From Microthrixaceae bacterium (lineage in GTDB: Bacteria; Actinomycetota; Acidimicrobiia; Acidimicrobiales; Acidimicrobilacustridaceae): a DNA stretch of 64,000 nt. The notes under the pieces are model-generated. The model worked only from the letters and a program-made list of their open reading frames with translations, was not told where the DNA came from and made no database searches. This document shows, one piece after another, positions 17,319 through 25,673 of this stretch. The number at the start of each line of letters is the position of its first letter. Position 1 is the stretch's first letter. A program made the position numbers and the translations under genes. The stretch lies in NCBI GenBank assembly GCA_947449015.1, contig CANFQA010000005.1, positions 30,211 to 94,210 on the forward strand, written 5' to 3'.

Positions 17319-17828
17319 ATGGTTGAGATGGAAGTGCTCTCGGTGCAGCTGGACAGTTCGGTGAACTCACCGGTGGTGGTTCTGCGCGAACTTGCGGGCG
17401 AATCTCGACTTCTTCCAATTCTCATCGGGCAGCCCGAGGCCCTCGCGATCAACTGGGCACTTGACGGCACACCGACGCCGCGCCCAATGACTCACGACCT
17501 CCTGCAAGACGTTATTGAGGATCTTGGAGCGCATCTTCAGCGCATCGTCATCACTCATGTGCACCAGGGAGTCTTTTACGCCGATCTCGTCATAAGTACC
17601 GAGTCGGGAGAGCGCATCGTTTCAGGGCGACCTTCGGACGCCATCGCGTTGGCAGTCAGAGTGCGCTGTTCGATCCACGTTGCCGACGATGTCTTAGAGG
17701 TCGCTGGAGTGCATCCAGACGAGACCCCTCAATCTCACGAAGAGGTCGAGGGTGGCGAGGACGTCGTCGAACAGTTCCGAGAGTTCATCGACTCGATCAA
17801 CCCGGACGACTTCAATCCCGCTGGCTGA
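17319..17828 (+). CDS. Bifunctional nuclease-domain (DUF151/BFN) protein
   Basis: 169 residues. The N-terminal ~130 residues are a BFN/DUF151 domain: VVVLRELAGESRLLPILIGQPEA, RPMTHDLLQDVIEDLG, VFYADLVIST and RPSDAIALAVRV. The tail is acidic and ends in REFIDSINPDDF. It corresponds to mycobacterial Rv1829, and the order garA-ftsR-BFN-merR is conserved. Plant and Thermotoga relatives show weak nuclease activity, but the physiological role is unknown. The start at 17319 aligns with the family N-terminus and a TAGGGT element; ATG 17328 is an alternative. Confidence 0.88.
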   Translation: MVEMEVLSVQLDSSVNSPVVVLRELAGESRLLPILIGQPEALAINWALDGTPTPRPMTHDLLQDVIEDLGAHLQRIVITHVHQGVFYADLVISTESGERIVSGRPSDAIALAVRVRCSIHVADDVLEVAGVHPDETPQSHEEVEGGEDVVEQFREFIDSINPDDFNPAG

Positions 17829-17846
17829 ACGCCATCGGGGGCACTG

Positions 17847-17876
17847 TTGACCCCCTCGAACCGAGATCAGTACAGT
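17847..17876 (+). promoter_or_regulatory. Putative sigma-70-type promoter of the second MerR gene
   Basis: TTGACC (17847-17852) and TACAGT (17871-17876) are separated by 18 bases. Predicted transcription would start near 17883, giving a leader of about 70 bases with an AAGGG ribosome-binding site ahead of ATG 17955. This is one of the few classical -35/-10 pairs visible in the window. Confidence 0.55.
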
Positions 17877-17954
17877 TCTACCTCCAGCGCGGCCTCAGGC
17901 CGGTTGGCCGCAAGTCAGCCGACGCTGTCGAATTTCCGGTCGAAGGGTAACTGC

Positions 17955-18425
17955 ATGACCTCACGTGAGAGTTCAGGGTTCAGTGGCGCACGCGCTGCAG
18001 AGATCGTCGGAATCACGTACCGGCAACTCGATTATTGGGCCCGCACCGATCTGGTGCGACCCACCCTTTCCGACGCGACCGGAAGCGGGAGCCGTCGTCG
18101 CTACTCGTATACCGATCTGCTCGAACTCCGCGTGATTAAGAGTCTGCTCGACGCAGGCATCCGTCTTGAAAGCGTGCGCGAGGTTTTCACCTACTTGCGT
18201 GACGATCTCGGTTCCGATGTTTCCTCTGCGAGTCTCGTAATCCAAGGTTCGTCATCTGTCCTGATTCGATCCGACGGAGAACTCATCGATCTGGTCAAGC
18301 GCGGGCAGGGCGTTCTGAATATTCTCCCGCTTGCCGGAGTGCGCGAGGAGATGGATGCACGGATTCGAGATCTTCGTCCTGCTGGTCCAACCATGAACCC
18401 GGTTGATCTTGCAGTTGGTGAGTAA
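17955..18425 (+). CDS. MerR-family transcriptional regulator (Rv1830-like)
   Basis: 156 residues. The N-terminal winged helix reads ARAAEIVGITYRQLDYWARTDLVRPT, then SRRRYSYTDLLELRVIKSLLDAGIRLESVREVF. A short effector/dimer region with VIQGSSSVLIRSDGELIDL follows. Position and architecture match mycobacterial Rv1830, a MerR protein that closes the gcvH-garA-ftsR-BFN block. The ATG at 17955 has AAGGG about eight bases upstream; the open frame before it contains the promoter and is not taken as coding. Confidence 0.88.
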   Translation: MTSRESSGFSGARAAEIVGITYRQLDYWARTDLVRPTLSDATGSGSRRRYSYTDLLELRVIKSLLDAGIRLESVREVFTYLRDDLGSDVSSASLVIQGSSSVLIRSDGELIDLVKRGQGVLNILPLAGVREEMDARIRDLRPAGPTMNPVDLAVGE

Positions 18426-18474
18426 TCCAGTTCACTGCTTCGTGAATCTAACGGCGTGAACTATCTGTCATGAC

Positions 18475-18480
18475 TAGGGT
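18475..18480 (+). promoter_or_regulatory. Putative -10 element (TAGGGT) of gcvT, leaderless
   Basis: TAGGGT, then CACACC, then the GTG start of gcvT at 18487. No ribosome-binding site is present, so a leaderless mRNA is inferred. No glycine riboswitch is seen on this strand. Confidence 0.5.
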
Positions 18481-18486
18481 CACACC

Positions 18487-19563
18487 GTGACAGATCGACG
18501 ATCACCCCTGGACGAAGTTCATCGTCTTGCAGGGGCAAAGATGGTGCCGTTCGGCGGATGGGAAATGCCCGTGTCCTATCCCGGCGGCACATTGGAGGAA
18601 CATCGGGCCTGTCGTCATGACGCAGTGATGTTCGATGTCTCCCATCTGGGCACGGTTCGGGTCACCGGTCCAGGAGCGTTCGCTGTGCTCCAGAGAACCC
18701 TGACCAATGACCTCACGAAGATCGGGCCCGGGCGAGCGCAGTACACCCATTTGCTCGCCGAGGACGGCTCGGTGCTTGATGACATCATCGTGTGGTGGAT
18801 CGATACAGAGCATTTTGATGTCATGCCGAATGCATCCAACACCGACCGGATCACTGGTGTTATTGCAACATCGGCCCAGGTCTCCGATGTTGGAGCTGTG
18901 GACGCTGTGGATGTCACCGCCGAGCGCGCCATCATTGCGGTGCAAGGACCTTTTGCGCGCGAGCGCGTCGCTGGGGTGGTCTCCGGGGCAGACCGAGTCG
19001 GTCGGTTCCGAGTTGAAACACTCGACTGGGACGGCGTCTCTGTAACCGTCGCCGGCACGGGATACACCGGCGAGGACGGCGTGGAAATTGCTGTGCCCGC
19101 AACCCGCTGCGTGGAACTCTGGAACGAGTTGGCATCCAACGCAATCCACCCTGCTGGACTCGGCGCCCGTGACACGCTTCGGCTCGAGGCCGGTCTGCCA
19201 CTGCACGGCCATGAACTGGGGGAGGGGATTACCCCCCTGCAGGCTGATCTTGGCTGGGTAGTTTCCTGGACCAAAGGCGATTTCCCAGGTCGTGACTCAC
19301 TCATTGCCGAGCGTGAGCGCGGCGTGAGCCGCCTGCTGAGAGGACTCGCTGTTGAAGGCCGGCGTCCTGCCCGTGATGGAGCAGTTGTTCTGCTTGATGG
19401 TTCGCCGATCGGCACCGTCACAAGCGGGAATTTTTCCCCGGAACTCGGGCACGCGATTGCTTTGGCCCTCGTGTATCCGAAAATTCCGGTCGGAACTCAG
19501 GTGGAGTTGGATGTGCGCGGTTCTCGACTCGATGCACGTGTGGTCGATCTTCCGTTCGTCTGA
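18487..19563 (+). CDS. gcvT: Glycine cleavage system aminomethyltransferase (T protein)
   Basis: Transfers the one-carbon unit from aminomethyl-lipoyl GcvH to tetrahydrofolate, releasing ammonia. 358 residues. Family marks are the N-terminal MVPFGGWEMPVSYPGG and MFDVSHLGTV, then GTGYTGEDGVEI, the substrate-contact GLGARDTLRLEAGLPLHGHEL, and the C-terminal barrel with GTVTSGNFSP. It starts with GTG directly after a TAGGGT element. It converges with gcvP, with only 12 bases between the two stops. Confidence 0.96.
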   Translation: MTDRRSPLDEVHRLAGAKMVPFGGWEMPVSYPGGTLEEHRACRHDAVMFDVSHLGTVRVTGPGAFAVLQRTLTNDLTKIGPGRAQYTHLLAEDGSVLDDIIVWWIDTEHFDVMPNASNTDRITGVIATSAQVSDVGAVDAVDVTAERAIIAVQGPFARERVAGVVSGADRVGRFRVETLDWDGVSVTVAGTGYTGEDGVEIAVPATRCVELWNELASNAIHPAGLGARDTLRLEAGLPLHGHELGEGITPLQADLGWVVSWTKGDFPGRDSLIAERERGVSRLLRGLAVEGRRPARDGAVVLLDGSPIGTVTSGNFSPELGHAIALALVYPKIPVGTQVELDVRGSRLDARVVDLPFV

Positions 19564-19575
19564 TTGTCCTGCTGT

Positions 19576-22464
19576 CTAGGAAGATGCCGCGAATGCTTCG
19601 ACCGGAGGACAGGAGCACATCACGTTGCGATCGCCATACGCTCCGTCAATTCTGCTGACCGGTGGCCAGTACTTCGAGCGATTCGGGCCGAACGGCCACG
19701 CTGCGATATCGCGAGAATAGGGATGGCTCCAATCATCTGTTGCGACGTCGGTTGCCGTGTGCGGTGCATTGTGAAGCGGGTTGTCCTCAGCGGGCCAGAC
19801 TCCGGTTGACACCATGTCGATTTCCGCTCGTATGGCAAGCATGGCCTCGCAGAAACGATCGAGCTCTTCGAGGCTCTCACTCTCGGTGCTCTCCACCATG
19901 AGTGTGCCCGCCACTGGGAAGGACATGGTTGGGGCGTGAAATCCGTAGTCCATCAGTCGCTTCGCAACATCGTCCACGGTGACACCTGTATCACGAGTGA
20001 TCGGCCTGAGGTCCAGGATGCATTCGTGGGCGACCAAGTCACTGCGGCCGGTGTACAGAATTGGATACGCATCGCTCAGCCGTTTTGCGATGTAGTTGGC
20101 ATTCAAGATCGCAACAGAGGTGGCCCGCCGTAAACCGTCGGGGCCCATCATGGCGATGTAGGCCCATGGGATCGGGAGGATTCCCGCCGATCCGAATGGC
20201 GCCGACGACACCGGCCCGACGATCGGGCCGAGACCGTCATCCGAACGACGGACAGGTCCTGAGGTGGCGATGATTGGATGGGTGGGAAGGAACGGTGCCA
20301 GATGTGACCGCACCGCAACAGGACCCACACCGGGGCCACCGCCACCGTGCGGGATGCAGAACGTCTTGTGGAGGTTGAGATGGCTGACGTCAGCTCCGAA
20401 GCGGCCGGGACGAGCGACCCCGACAAGCGCATTGAGGTTGGCTCCATCGAGATACACCTGTCCACCCGCTGCGTGGACTGCATCGCAGATCTCTCCGATT
20501 GCCTCCTCGAAAACTCCATGAGTCGAGGGATAGGTGATCATGAGCGCTGCCAGTTGGTCGCGGTGTTCCTCGATGCGCCGCTGAAGGTCATCAAGATCAA
20601 CGTTTCCGTTGCCGTCACAGCCGACGACAACAACTTCCATGCCGACCATGGCAGCACTAGCGGCATTGGTGCCGTGAGCAGAGGCAGGAATGAGGCAGAC
20701 CTTTCGGTGCTCGGCTCCGGTGCTGCGATGCCAGGCTCGAATTGCGAGAAGTCCGGCGAATTCTCCCTGCGATCCAGCATTGGGCTGGAGCGAGACTGCG
20801 TCGTATCCGGTGATCTCGGCCAACCACATTTCAAGATCGGCGATCAGGCGCCGGTAACCCTCAGAGTCGCTGGGCGATGTGAATGGATGCATCTCGGCGA
20901 ATCCGGGCCAAGTGATTGGTTCCATCTCGGCAGCAGCATTGAGCTTCATGGTGCACGAGCCAAGCGGAATCATCGTGCGATCCAGGGCGAGATCGAGATC
21001 AGCAAGTCGACGCAGATAGCGGACCATGTCGGTCTCACTGCGATAGCGGGTGAATTGTGGATGATCGAGGAATGCCGAAGTGCGTTGCATGGAGTCAGGG
21101 ACGCCGTTGGAATCCGGGTTCGGATCCACGGTTGTTTCGGACGCACCGAATGCGGCAAGGACACGTTCGATGTGTTCGATGGTTGTTGTCTCGTCCAGCG
21201 TGATGCACACATGTGATGCATCGCTCTCGAACAGATCGATACCCAGCTCGCGGGCTCGGGCAACGACAGAAGCGGCTCGGTTGGGAACCTGGGCAGTGAG
21301 AGTGTCAAAGAATTCTTCGTGCTCAATCTCGATACCGCTTGTCCGAAGCGCTTCAGCGAGCGCTGAACTCAAGGATGCAACGCGACGGGCAATGGCACGG
21401 AGACCGTCGGGCCCATGCCAACATGCATACAACGCCGCCATGACCGCAAGAAGAACCTGTGCAGTGCAGATATTGGAGGTCGCCTTCTCCCGACGGATGT
21501 GCTGCTCACGTGTTTGGAGTGTGAGCCGATGTGCAGGCCGCCCAGCAGCATCGATTGAGACGCCCACCAGGCGTCCGGGCAGAACGCGGCGATGAGCATC
21601 TCTGGTTGCGAGGAATCCAGCACTTGGACCGCCGAATCCGAGAGGGACGCCGAAACGCTGGGAGGATCCAACAACAACGTCGGCTCCCAATTCGCCTGGC
21701 GGAGTGATGAGTGTGCATGCCAGCAGGTCGGTGGCGACAACAGCGAGCGCTCCCGAGGCATGAGCAGACTCAATCATGGGGGAGAGGTCGCGTAGTTGTC
21801 CGCCCGATCCGGGATGGGAGAACAGAACGCCGAAAGTTCCCTCAGGTAGCGCAAGAAGATCTGACGTGATGTGGAGACGAATGTCGAGCGGTTCGGCTCG
21901 AGTGGCAAGCACCCCAAGGGTTTGGGGGTGAGTGTCGGCGTCGACGACGAAGACATCGCCTGCCTTGGGATTGGAGCGCAGCGCCAGTGTCATCGCCTCG
22001 GCCGCTGCGGTGGATTCATCAAGCATTGACGCATTTGCGATGTCCATGCCGGTCAAGTCGCACACCATGGTCTGGAACGCCAGCAGCAGTTCAAGACGGC
22101 CTTGGGAAATCTCGGGCTGGTATGGGGTGTACGCGGTGTACCAAGCGGGATTCTCCAACACGTTTCGCCGAAGTACAGCGGGCGTAATTGTGTTGAAGTA
22201 CCCCTTGCCGATCATGGGGACGCGGCGTGTGTTCTGTTCAGCAAGCGCGGCGAGCGCCGTCAGCACTGTCGTCTCATCGGCGGCCGGTGGAAGCTCCAGC
22301 TCGCGTTCCTGACGGATCGACGGTGGAACGATTGCGTCAAGGAGTTCATCGAGGGATCCGATGCCGATCTCCTGAAGCATGAAACCAATCTCATGATCGT
22401 CGGGCCCGATATGACGGTCGACAAAACGATGCTGCGAATTCCCAGAAGCGGCTGCTGAAGTCAT
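19576..22464 (-). CDS. gcvP: Glycine dehydrogenase (decarboxylating), P protein
   Basis: PLP enzyme that decarboxylates glycine and loads the aminomethyl group on GcvH. At 962 residues it is the single-chain form, with both halves (GcvPA-like and GcvPB-like) fused. The PLP lysine is in [19 protein letters not shown] in the second half. The N-terminus [17 protein letters not shown] and [12 protein letters not shown] are family signatures. It is transcribed away from a tandem glycine riboswitch 55 bases upstream, so induction by glycine is expected. It faces gcvT, and gcvH is on the opposite strand. Confidence 0.97.
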   Translation of the reverse strand: MTSAAASGNSQHRFVDRHIGPDDHEIGFMLQEIGIGSLDELLDAIVPPSIRQERELELPPAADETTVLTALAALAEQNTRRVPMIGKGYFNTITPAVLRRNVLENPAWYTAYTPYQPEISQGRLELLLAFQTMVCDLTGMDIANASMLDESTAAAEAMTLALRSNPKAGDVFVVDADTHPQTLGVLATRAEPLDIRLHITSDLLALPEGTFGVLFSHPGSGGQLRDLSPMIESAHASGALAVVATDLLACTLITPPGELGADVVVGSSQRFGVPLGFGGPSAGFLATRDAHRRVLPGRLVGVSIDAAGRPAHRLTLQTREQHIRREKATSNICTAQVLLAVMAALYACWHGPDGLRAIARRVASLSSALAEALRTSGIEIEHEEFFDTLTAQVPNRAASVVARARELGIDLFESDASHVCITLDETTTIEHIERVLAAFGASETTVDPNPDSNGVPDSMQRTSAFLDHPQFTRYRSETDMVRYLRRLADLDLALDRTMIPLGSCTMKLNAAAEMEPITWPGFAEMHPFTSPSDSEGYRRLIADLEMWLAEITGYDAVSLQPNAGSQGEFAGLLAIRAWHRSTGAEHRKVCLIPASAHGTNAASAAMVGMEVVVVGCDGNGNVDLDDLQRRIEEHRDQLAALMITYPSTHGVFEEAIGEICDAVHAAGGQVYLDGANLNALVGVARPGRFGADVSHLNLHKTFCIPHGGGGPGVGPVAVRSHLAPFLPTHPIIATSGPVRRSDDGLGPIVGPVSSAPFGSAGILPIPWAYIAMMGPDGLRRATSVAILNANYIAKRLSDAYPILYTGRSDLVAHECILDLRPITRDTGVTVDDVAKRLMDYGFHAPTMSFPVAGTLMVESTESESLEELDRFCEAMLAIRAEIDMVSTGVWPAEDNPLHNAPHTATDVATDDWSHPYSRDIAAWPFGPNRSKYWPPVSRIDGAYGDRNVMCSCPPVEAFAASS

Positions 22465-22519
22465 GGCGGTCTCCGATGAGTGCGGGTCGCGCGCCGATGT
22501 GGCGCGCTTCGGTCAATGA

Positions 22520-22738
22520 CCCCGCTCTGTCGTGGGACCTGAGAGTTTCACCGGGAACTCCGACCTCGATGCTGTCGGACTGCAGTCTCGATTTTCCCCG
22601 TCGGTGAGCCGACACCGGACGACAAGGTCCAAGTTCGGCTGCTCTCCAGAGTTGCCTACTTCTGCGGTACCTGTGCCTGAGAGTTTCCCGGGGGGTTGCT
22701 CCTTCGGCGCCGACTCGGGTCGATCTCTCCCGCAGAGG
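22520..22738 (-). promoter_or_regulatory. Tandem glycine riboswitch (gcvP leader)
   Basis: Read on the minus strand, two aptamers follow each other, each carrying the conserved AAACTCTCAGG block (plus-strand complements near 22676-22686 and 22538-22548). Aptamer I has CTGCGGGAGAG, CCGAAGGAGCAA and a closing CCGCAG (22662-22735). Aptamer II has CTCTGGAGAG, CACCGACGGGGAAAA and CAGAG (22525-22651). The linker is short, as in cooperative tandem forms. It ends about 55 bases before the gcvP ATG, where an on-switch is expected. Confidence 0.9.
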
Positions 22739-22765
22739 ATTGCTGGCTTCAGTTGTGTTGTGAAC

Positions 22766-23572
22766 CTACTCCAACAGCTCTGGTTCGTCGCGCAGGATCA
22801 CGCTATGGAGTGGCTGGAAGGAGAACCAACCGGCGAAATGGCTCCCGACCTGCTCACGAGTGAGTCGGGCGGCAGCGTCATCAATATGGATCGGTTCACC
22901 AGCAGCCATCGCCAGCAGCTGGGCCTGACAGGTCCGCTCCATCGTGATGTACCACCAGGCCGCTTCATCCACGGAATGTCCCACAGTAAGGAGGCCGTGG
23001 TTACGAAGAATGGCGGCCTTGTGCTCACCGAGACCATCAGCGATACGACGCCCCTCAGAGGTGTCAAGAACAACACCGGTGAAGTCATCGAAGAGCACAT
23101 GATCTTCGAAGAACGCACAGGAATCCTGGGTGATTGGGTCGAGCAGGCGTCCGAGAGAGGAGAACGCCTTGCCGTAAACCGAATGCGTGTGTGCCGCAGC
23201 GACCACATCGGGCCGGGCAGCATGAACCTGCGAGTGGATGGCAAAGGCCGCCTGGTTGATTGCGTAATCGCCAACCACGATGACTCCATCGTGGTCGACG
23301 CAAACCAGGTCAGACACAGTGATCAACCTGAAGTCAACACCGAAGGGGTTCAGCCAAAAGCGATCGGGGAACTCGGGGTCACGAACGGTGATGTGTCCGG
23401 CTACCCCTTCGCCGAATCCAAAGCGCCCGAAGAGCCTGAATGCTGCAGCGAGACGCTGCTTACGGTGCAGTCGTTCCGATTCAACATTGTCGAACTCGGG
23501 GAACTCATAGGGGATGGGCTTGGCTCTTCCGGCGATGAGTGTGGAGTCGGGTTCCTGCATGAGTTCCGGCAT
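22766..23572 (-). CDS. Class II aldolase/adducin-family protein
   Basis: 268 residues. Zinc ligands typical of the family are visible: the HTH of AAAHTHSVYGKAF and the later histidine in LRNHGLLTVGHSVDEAAWW. GFGEGVAGHITVRDP provides the catalytic acidic/glycine region. Members include L-fuculose-phosphate aldolase, ribulose-phosphate epimerase and decarboxylases. This clade, with an N-terminal extension and GRFGFGEGVAGHIT, is of unknown substrate. An alternative start is the second Met (MQEPDSTL). It lies just upstream of the glycine riboswitch, but no functional link to gcvP is evident. Confidence 0.88.
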   Translation of the reverse strand: MPELMQEPDSTLIAGRAKPIPYEFPEFDNVESERLHRKQRLAAAFRLFGRFGFGEGVAGHITVRDPEFPDRFWLNPFGVDFRLITVSDLVCVDHDGVIVVGDYAINQAAFAIHSQVHAARPDVVAAAHTHSVYGKAFSSLGRLLDPITQDSCAFFEDHVLFDDFTGVVLDTSEGRRIADGLGEHKAAILRNHGLLTVGHSVDEAAWWYITMERTCQAQLLAMAAGEPIHIDDAAARLTREQVGSHFAGWFSFQPLHSVILRDEPELLE

Positions 23573-23671
23573 GTCGCTCCTCGGGTATCGACCGACTCGG
23601 TCCTGTCAGCCGGTGAAATCAGTGTAGGAGTTATGACCGGTTCGTGGCGTTGCGCATCATCCTTGTTACGC

Positions 23672-23830
23672 CCATCACCATGTGGTTCACTTGGCGATAG
23701 CAAAGCGTCTGGTGAGGGGAAGTCCGGTGTGAACCCGGCGCTGTCCCGCAACCGTGTGTCAAGTGAGGGGAGTGGGTACACCACCTAGCCCTGAACGAGA
23801 CGAGTCGGATCACCGAACCAGTCGCTCAGA
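23672..23830 (+). promoter_or_regulatory. Cobalamin (B12) riboswitch
   Basis: The core reads GGGGAAGTCCGGTGTGAA (23716-23733), followed by CCCGGCGCTGTCCCGCAACCG. This is the signature GGGAA-GGTGxGAA-CxGxCCCGCxACxGT of cobalamin riboswitches. Downstream GAGTCGGATCACCGAACC (near 23802) fits the conserved B12-box side of the junction. The 5' boundary is approximate. It precedes a secreted toroid protein, starting 120 bases before its ATG, so B12-dependent repression of that gene is expected. Confidence 0.88.
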
Positions 23831-23838
23831 CTCATCAC

Positions 23839-23944
23839 CACCGCCGTGGAGAGCGGTGCCGAGTCCGAGAACTTCCTCCGGCACACGTGTCTTTGTCGGA
23901 CGACGATCGCGGTCGGTGCTGTCTCCGAACGGTCCAAAAGGAAG
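23839..23944 (+). promoter_or_regulatory. Possible expression platform of the B12 riboswitch
   Basis: A hairpin CACCGC (23839-23844) / GCGGTG (23853-23858) follows the aptamer. CTTCCT at 23872-23877 is complementary to AGGAAG at 23939-23944, the ribosome-binding site of the next gene. This suggests translational control by sequestering the site. The pairing is read by eye and not folded. Confidence 0.35.
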
Positions 23945-23953
23945 CAGACCGCC

Positions 23954-25117
23954 ATGACCGCTGCACCATCTCGCTGCACCACACGCACAACTCGGAGATT
24001 CGCTGCGATCGCGATGACGATCGCAAGTTTGCTTCTTTTCGTGTTGGCCACGCCCTCGAGTGCCGGCGTAACGACCTCTGGATGGCTGGCGGCGAAAGTC
24101 GCGGGGGATGGCTCGGTTCTTGACCCCTATGGCACCGACCCGTCGATTGATTGGACCGTGAACGTTGCCTTGGCGCTGGCGAGCGAGGGTGATCAGCCTG
24201 CTGCTTTGGCCGATGCCCTTGGGTTCATCTCGACTCATGCTGAGGAGTACATAGCCAGCGGCACCTCCGATGTCGCCGGACATCTCTCGTGGCTGATTCT
24301 CCTTGCTGTTGCAACCGGGGAAGACCCGTCCTCATTCGGCTCCAGCCATATCGATCTCTTGGCCCGCCTGGGCTCGCGTTTTTCGGCTTCGGAGACCGGC
24401 CTGTACGGCACAGTCGACGATTACACGCCGGTCACGAACCAGTCACTGGCGATCCTCGCCCTGGTCGGCTCGCAGACTGCGATTGACCCAGCGGCGATGT
24501 CCTGGTTGATGTCACAGCAATGCTCGGGCCCGACTGGTCAACAAGGGGCGTGGCAGGGTTACCGCGCTGCTGTGACTCCAGGAACCCTTGCCGACTGCTT
24601 GGCAACCAACTCCGCCGAGTACAACCGGCCCGATGCCGCGAGCACCGCATACGCGATCATGGCGTTGGCTGCAGTTCGCGGCAGTGGTGTCGTTATTTCT
24701 GGACTGGATGACGCAATCGACGCAGGGGTGGCGTGGCTGCACTCCATGCAGGCGGTGAGCGGTACCGCCGCTGGTGGGTTCGGTCAATACGTTGGCGACC
24801 CGGCAGATCCAAATTCGACGGCGTTGGCGATCCTTGCGCTACGAGCCGCCGGGGTGGCCCCGCGGAGCTGGACTGTGAGGGCCGCAGACCCAGTGGCATC
24901 GCTCGAGGCTTGGGTGATCGCCAGCGGTCCAGACGCTGGCGGGTTCTCCTCGCCCTACAGCGCCGGATCGGGAGACCTCTTCGCCACGTTCCAAGGAGCG
25001 TGGGGGATTGCTGAGCGTCCGTTCCCCTTTGCACCTCTGGTGGAGTACCACACACAGCCGCAGCCTCCATCACGTGATCAGGTTGGCGACCTTGTGGCAC
25101 CTGCCTACACAGGCTGA
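23954..25117 (+). CDS. Secreted alpha/alpha-toroid (prenyltransferase-repeat) protein under B12 control; transcobalamin-like candidate
   Basis: 387 residues with a clear signal peptide: basic TTRRFAAIAM, hydrophobic core ASLLLFVLA, likely cleavage after ATPSSA (residue 37). The mature part consists of helical repeats of the terpenoid-cyclase/prenyltransferase type: NQSLAILAL, ASTAYAIMAL, NSTALAILAL, and glycine turns AAGGFGQY and DAGGFSSPY. Animal intrinsic factor and transcobalamin bind B12 with the same alpha-6/alpha-6 fold. With the cobalamin riboswitch directly upstream, an extracellular B12- or corrinoid-binding role is inferred. No membrane anchor, DUF4430-like beta domain or transporter gene is adjacent. 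ATG 23954 has AAGGAAG upstream. Confidence 0.8.
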   Translation: MTAAPSRCTTRTTRRFAAIAMTIASLLLFVLATPSSAGVTTSGWLAAKVAGDGSVLDPYGTDPSIDWTVNVALALASEGDQPAALADALGFISTHAEEYIASGTSDVAGHLSWLILLAVATGEDPSSFGSSHIDLLARLGSRFSASETGLYGTVDDYTPVTNQSLAILALVGSQTAIDPAAMSWLMSQQCSGPTGQQGAWQGYRAAVTPGTLADCLATNSAEYNRPDAASTAYAIMALAAVRGSGVVISGLDDAIDAGVAWLHSMQAVSGTAAGGFGQYVGDPADPNSTALAILALRAAGVAPRSWTVRAADPVASLEAWVIASGPDAGGFSSPYSAGSGDLFATFQGAWGIAERPFPFAPLVEYHTQPQPPSRDQVGDLVAPAYTG

Positions 25118-25155
25118 ACCTCAGGCGAGATCCACCTGTTGACAGTCAGTGGCCG

Positions 25156-25161
25156 TATTAT
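25156..25161 (+). promoter_or_regulatory. Putative -10 element (TATTAT) of the zinc-finger gene
   Basis: TATTAT is followed by six bases and ATG 25168, consistent with leaderless transcription. A TTGACA at 25139-25144 lies only 11 bases upstream of it, too close for a standard -35. Confidence 0.4.
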
Positions 25162-25167
25162 CGTCAC

Positions 25168-25536
25168 ATGACGGAATTACGGCAGGGTGGTGAGGACCAA
25201 GAAATTCGTTGCCGCTGGTGCGGACGCCGAGTGGATCGGCTGCCGGGCCGAGGGCGTCCCCGTGAGTTCTGTCGAGACGGATGTCGCCAGCAGGCGTATC
25301 TCGCCCGGAAGCTCGCGCAGTCCCATGGGCTTGGCGACGACGATCTTGTCGTGTCAAGGACAACGCTGGAGGAGTTCCAGAGCCGTCTGTACTGCCTGCA
25401 GGCGGCGCTGGAGGACATCGGTAGAGATCTGGAGCGCTCGGCCGAACCAGCAGACATTGCCGAAGCGTTGGCCTGGTTGCGTGAGAACGCTGAGCCCGTC
25501 GCTGCTCTGTGGATCGAACCGAGGACTTCTCGATAA
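25168..25536 (+). CDS. Small zinc-finger protein, actinobacterial type
   Basis: 122 residues. The N-terminal half holds four cysteines in CRWCGRRV and FCRDGCRQQAY separated by the basic stretch LPGRGRPRE, a compact zinc finger common in short actinobacterial proteins. The remainder is an acidic helical region (LEEFQSRLYCLQAALEDIGRDLERSAEP), possibly a coiled coil. Function unknown; the basic zinc finger suggests nucleic-acid or protein binding. It follows the B12-controlled gene by 50 bases but appears to have its own promoter. Confidence 0.75.
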   Translation: MTELRQGGEDQEIRCRWCGRRVDRLPGRGRPREFCRDGCRQQAYLARKLAQSHGLGDDDLVVSRTTLEEFQSRLYCLQAALEDIGRDLERSAEPADIAEALAWLRENAEPVAALWIEPRTSR

Positions 25537-25673
25537 CCAGAACAGGCTTCAGGCCAGCAGGCATCACCGGCGGCGGCTGTCGGCCAAAGTGCTCGCCCCA
25601 GACTCGATCCATAACTTTACATAACGAGGATTATCGGCGACAGAATCGGCCATTCCGGTATGGTGACAGGTGC

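Noticed and set aside
22532..23788. A 418-codon plus-strand open frame across the glycine riboswitch and antisense to the aldolase gene.
   Set aside because: It reads through riboswitch aptamers on the complement and has no family features; the minus-strand aldolase is clearly coding.
25139..25161. TTGACA...TATTAT as a full promoter for the zinc-finger gene.
   Set aside because: Spacer is only 11 bases, too short for a -35/-10 pair; only the -10 element is kept.
25537..25673. AT-rich stretch (around TTTACATAACGAGGATTAT) as a small gene or RNA.
   Set aside because: No open frame with a start signal, no hairpin-T-run and no RNA motif seen; it is left as an unexplained 137-base gap.
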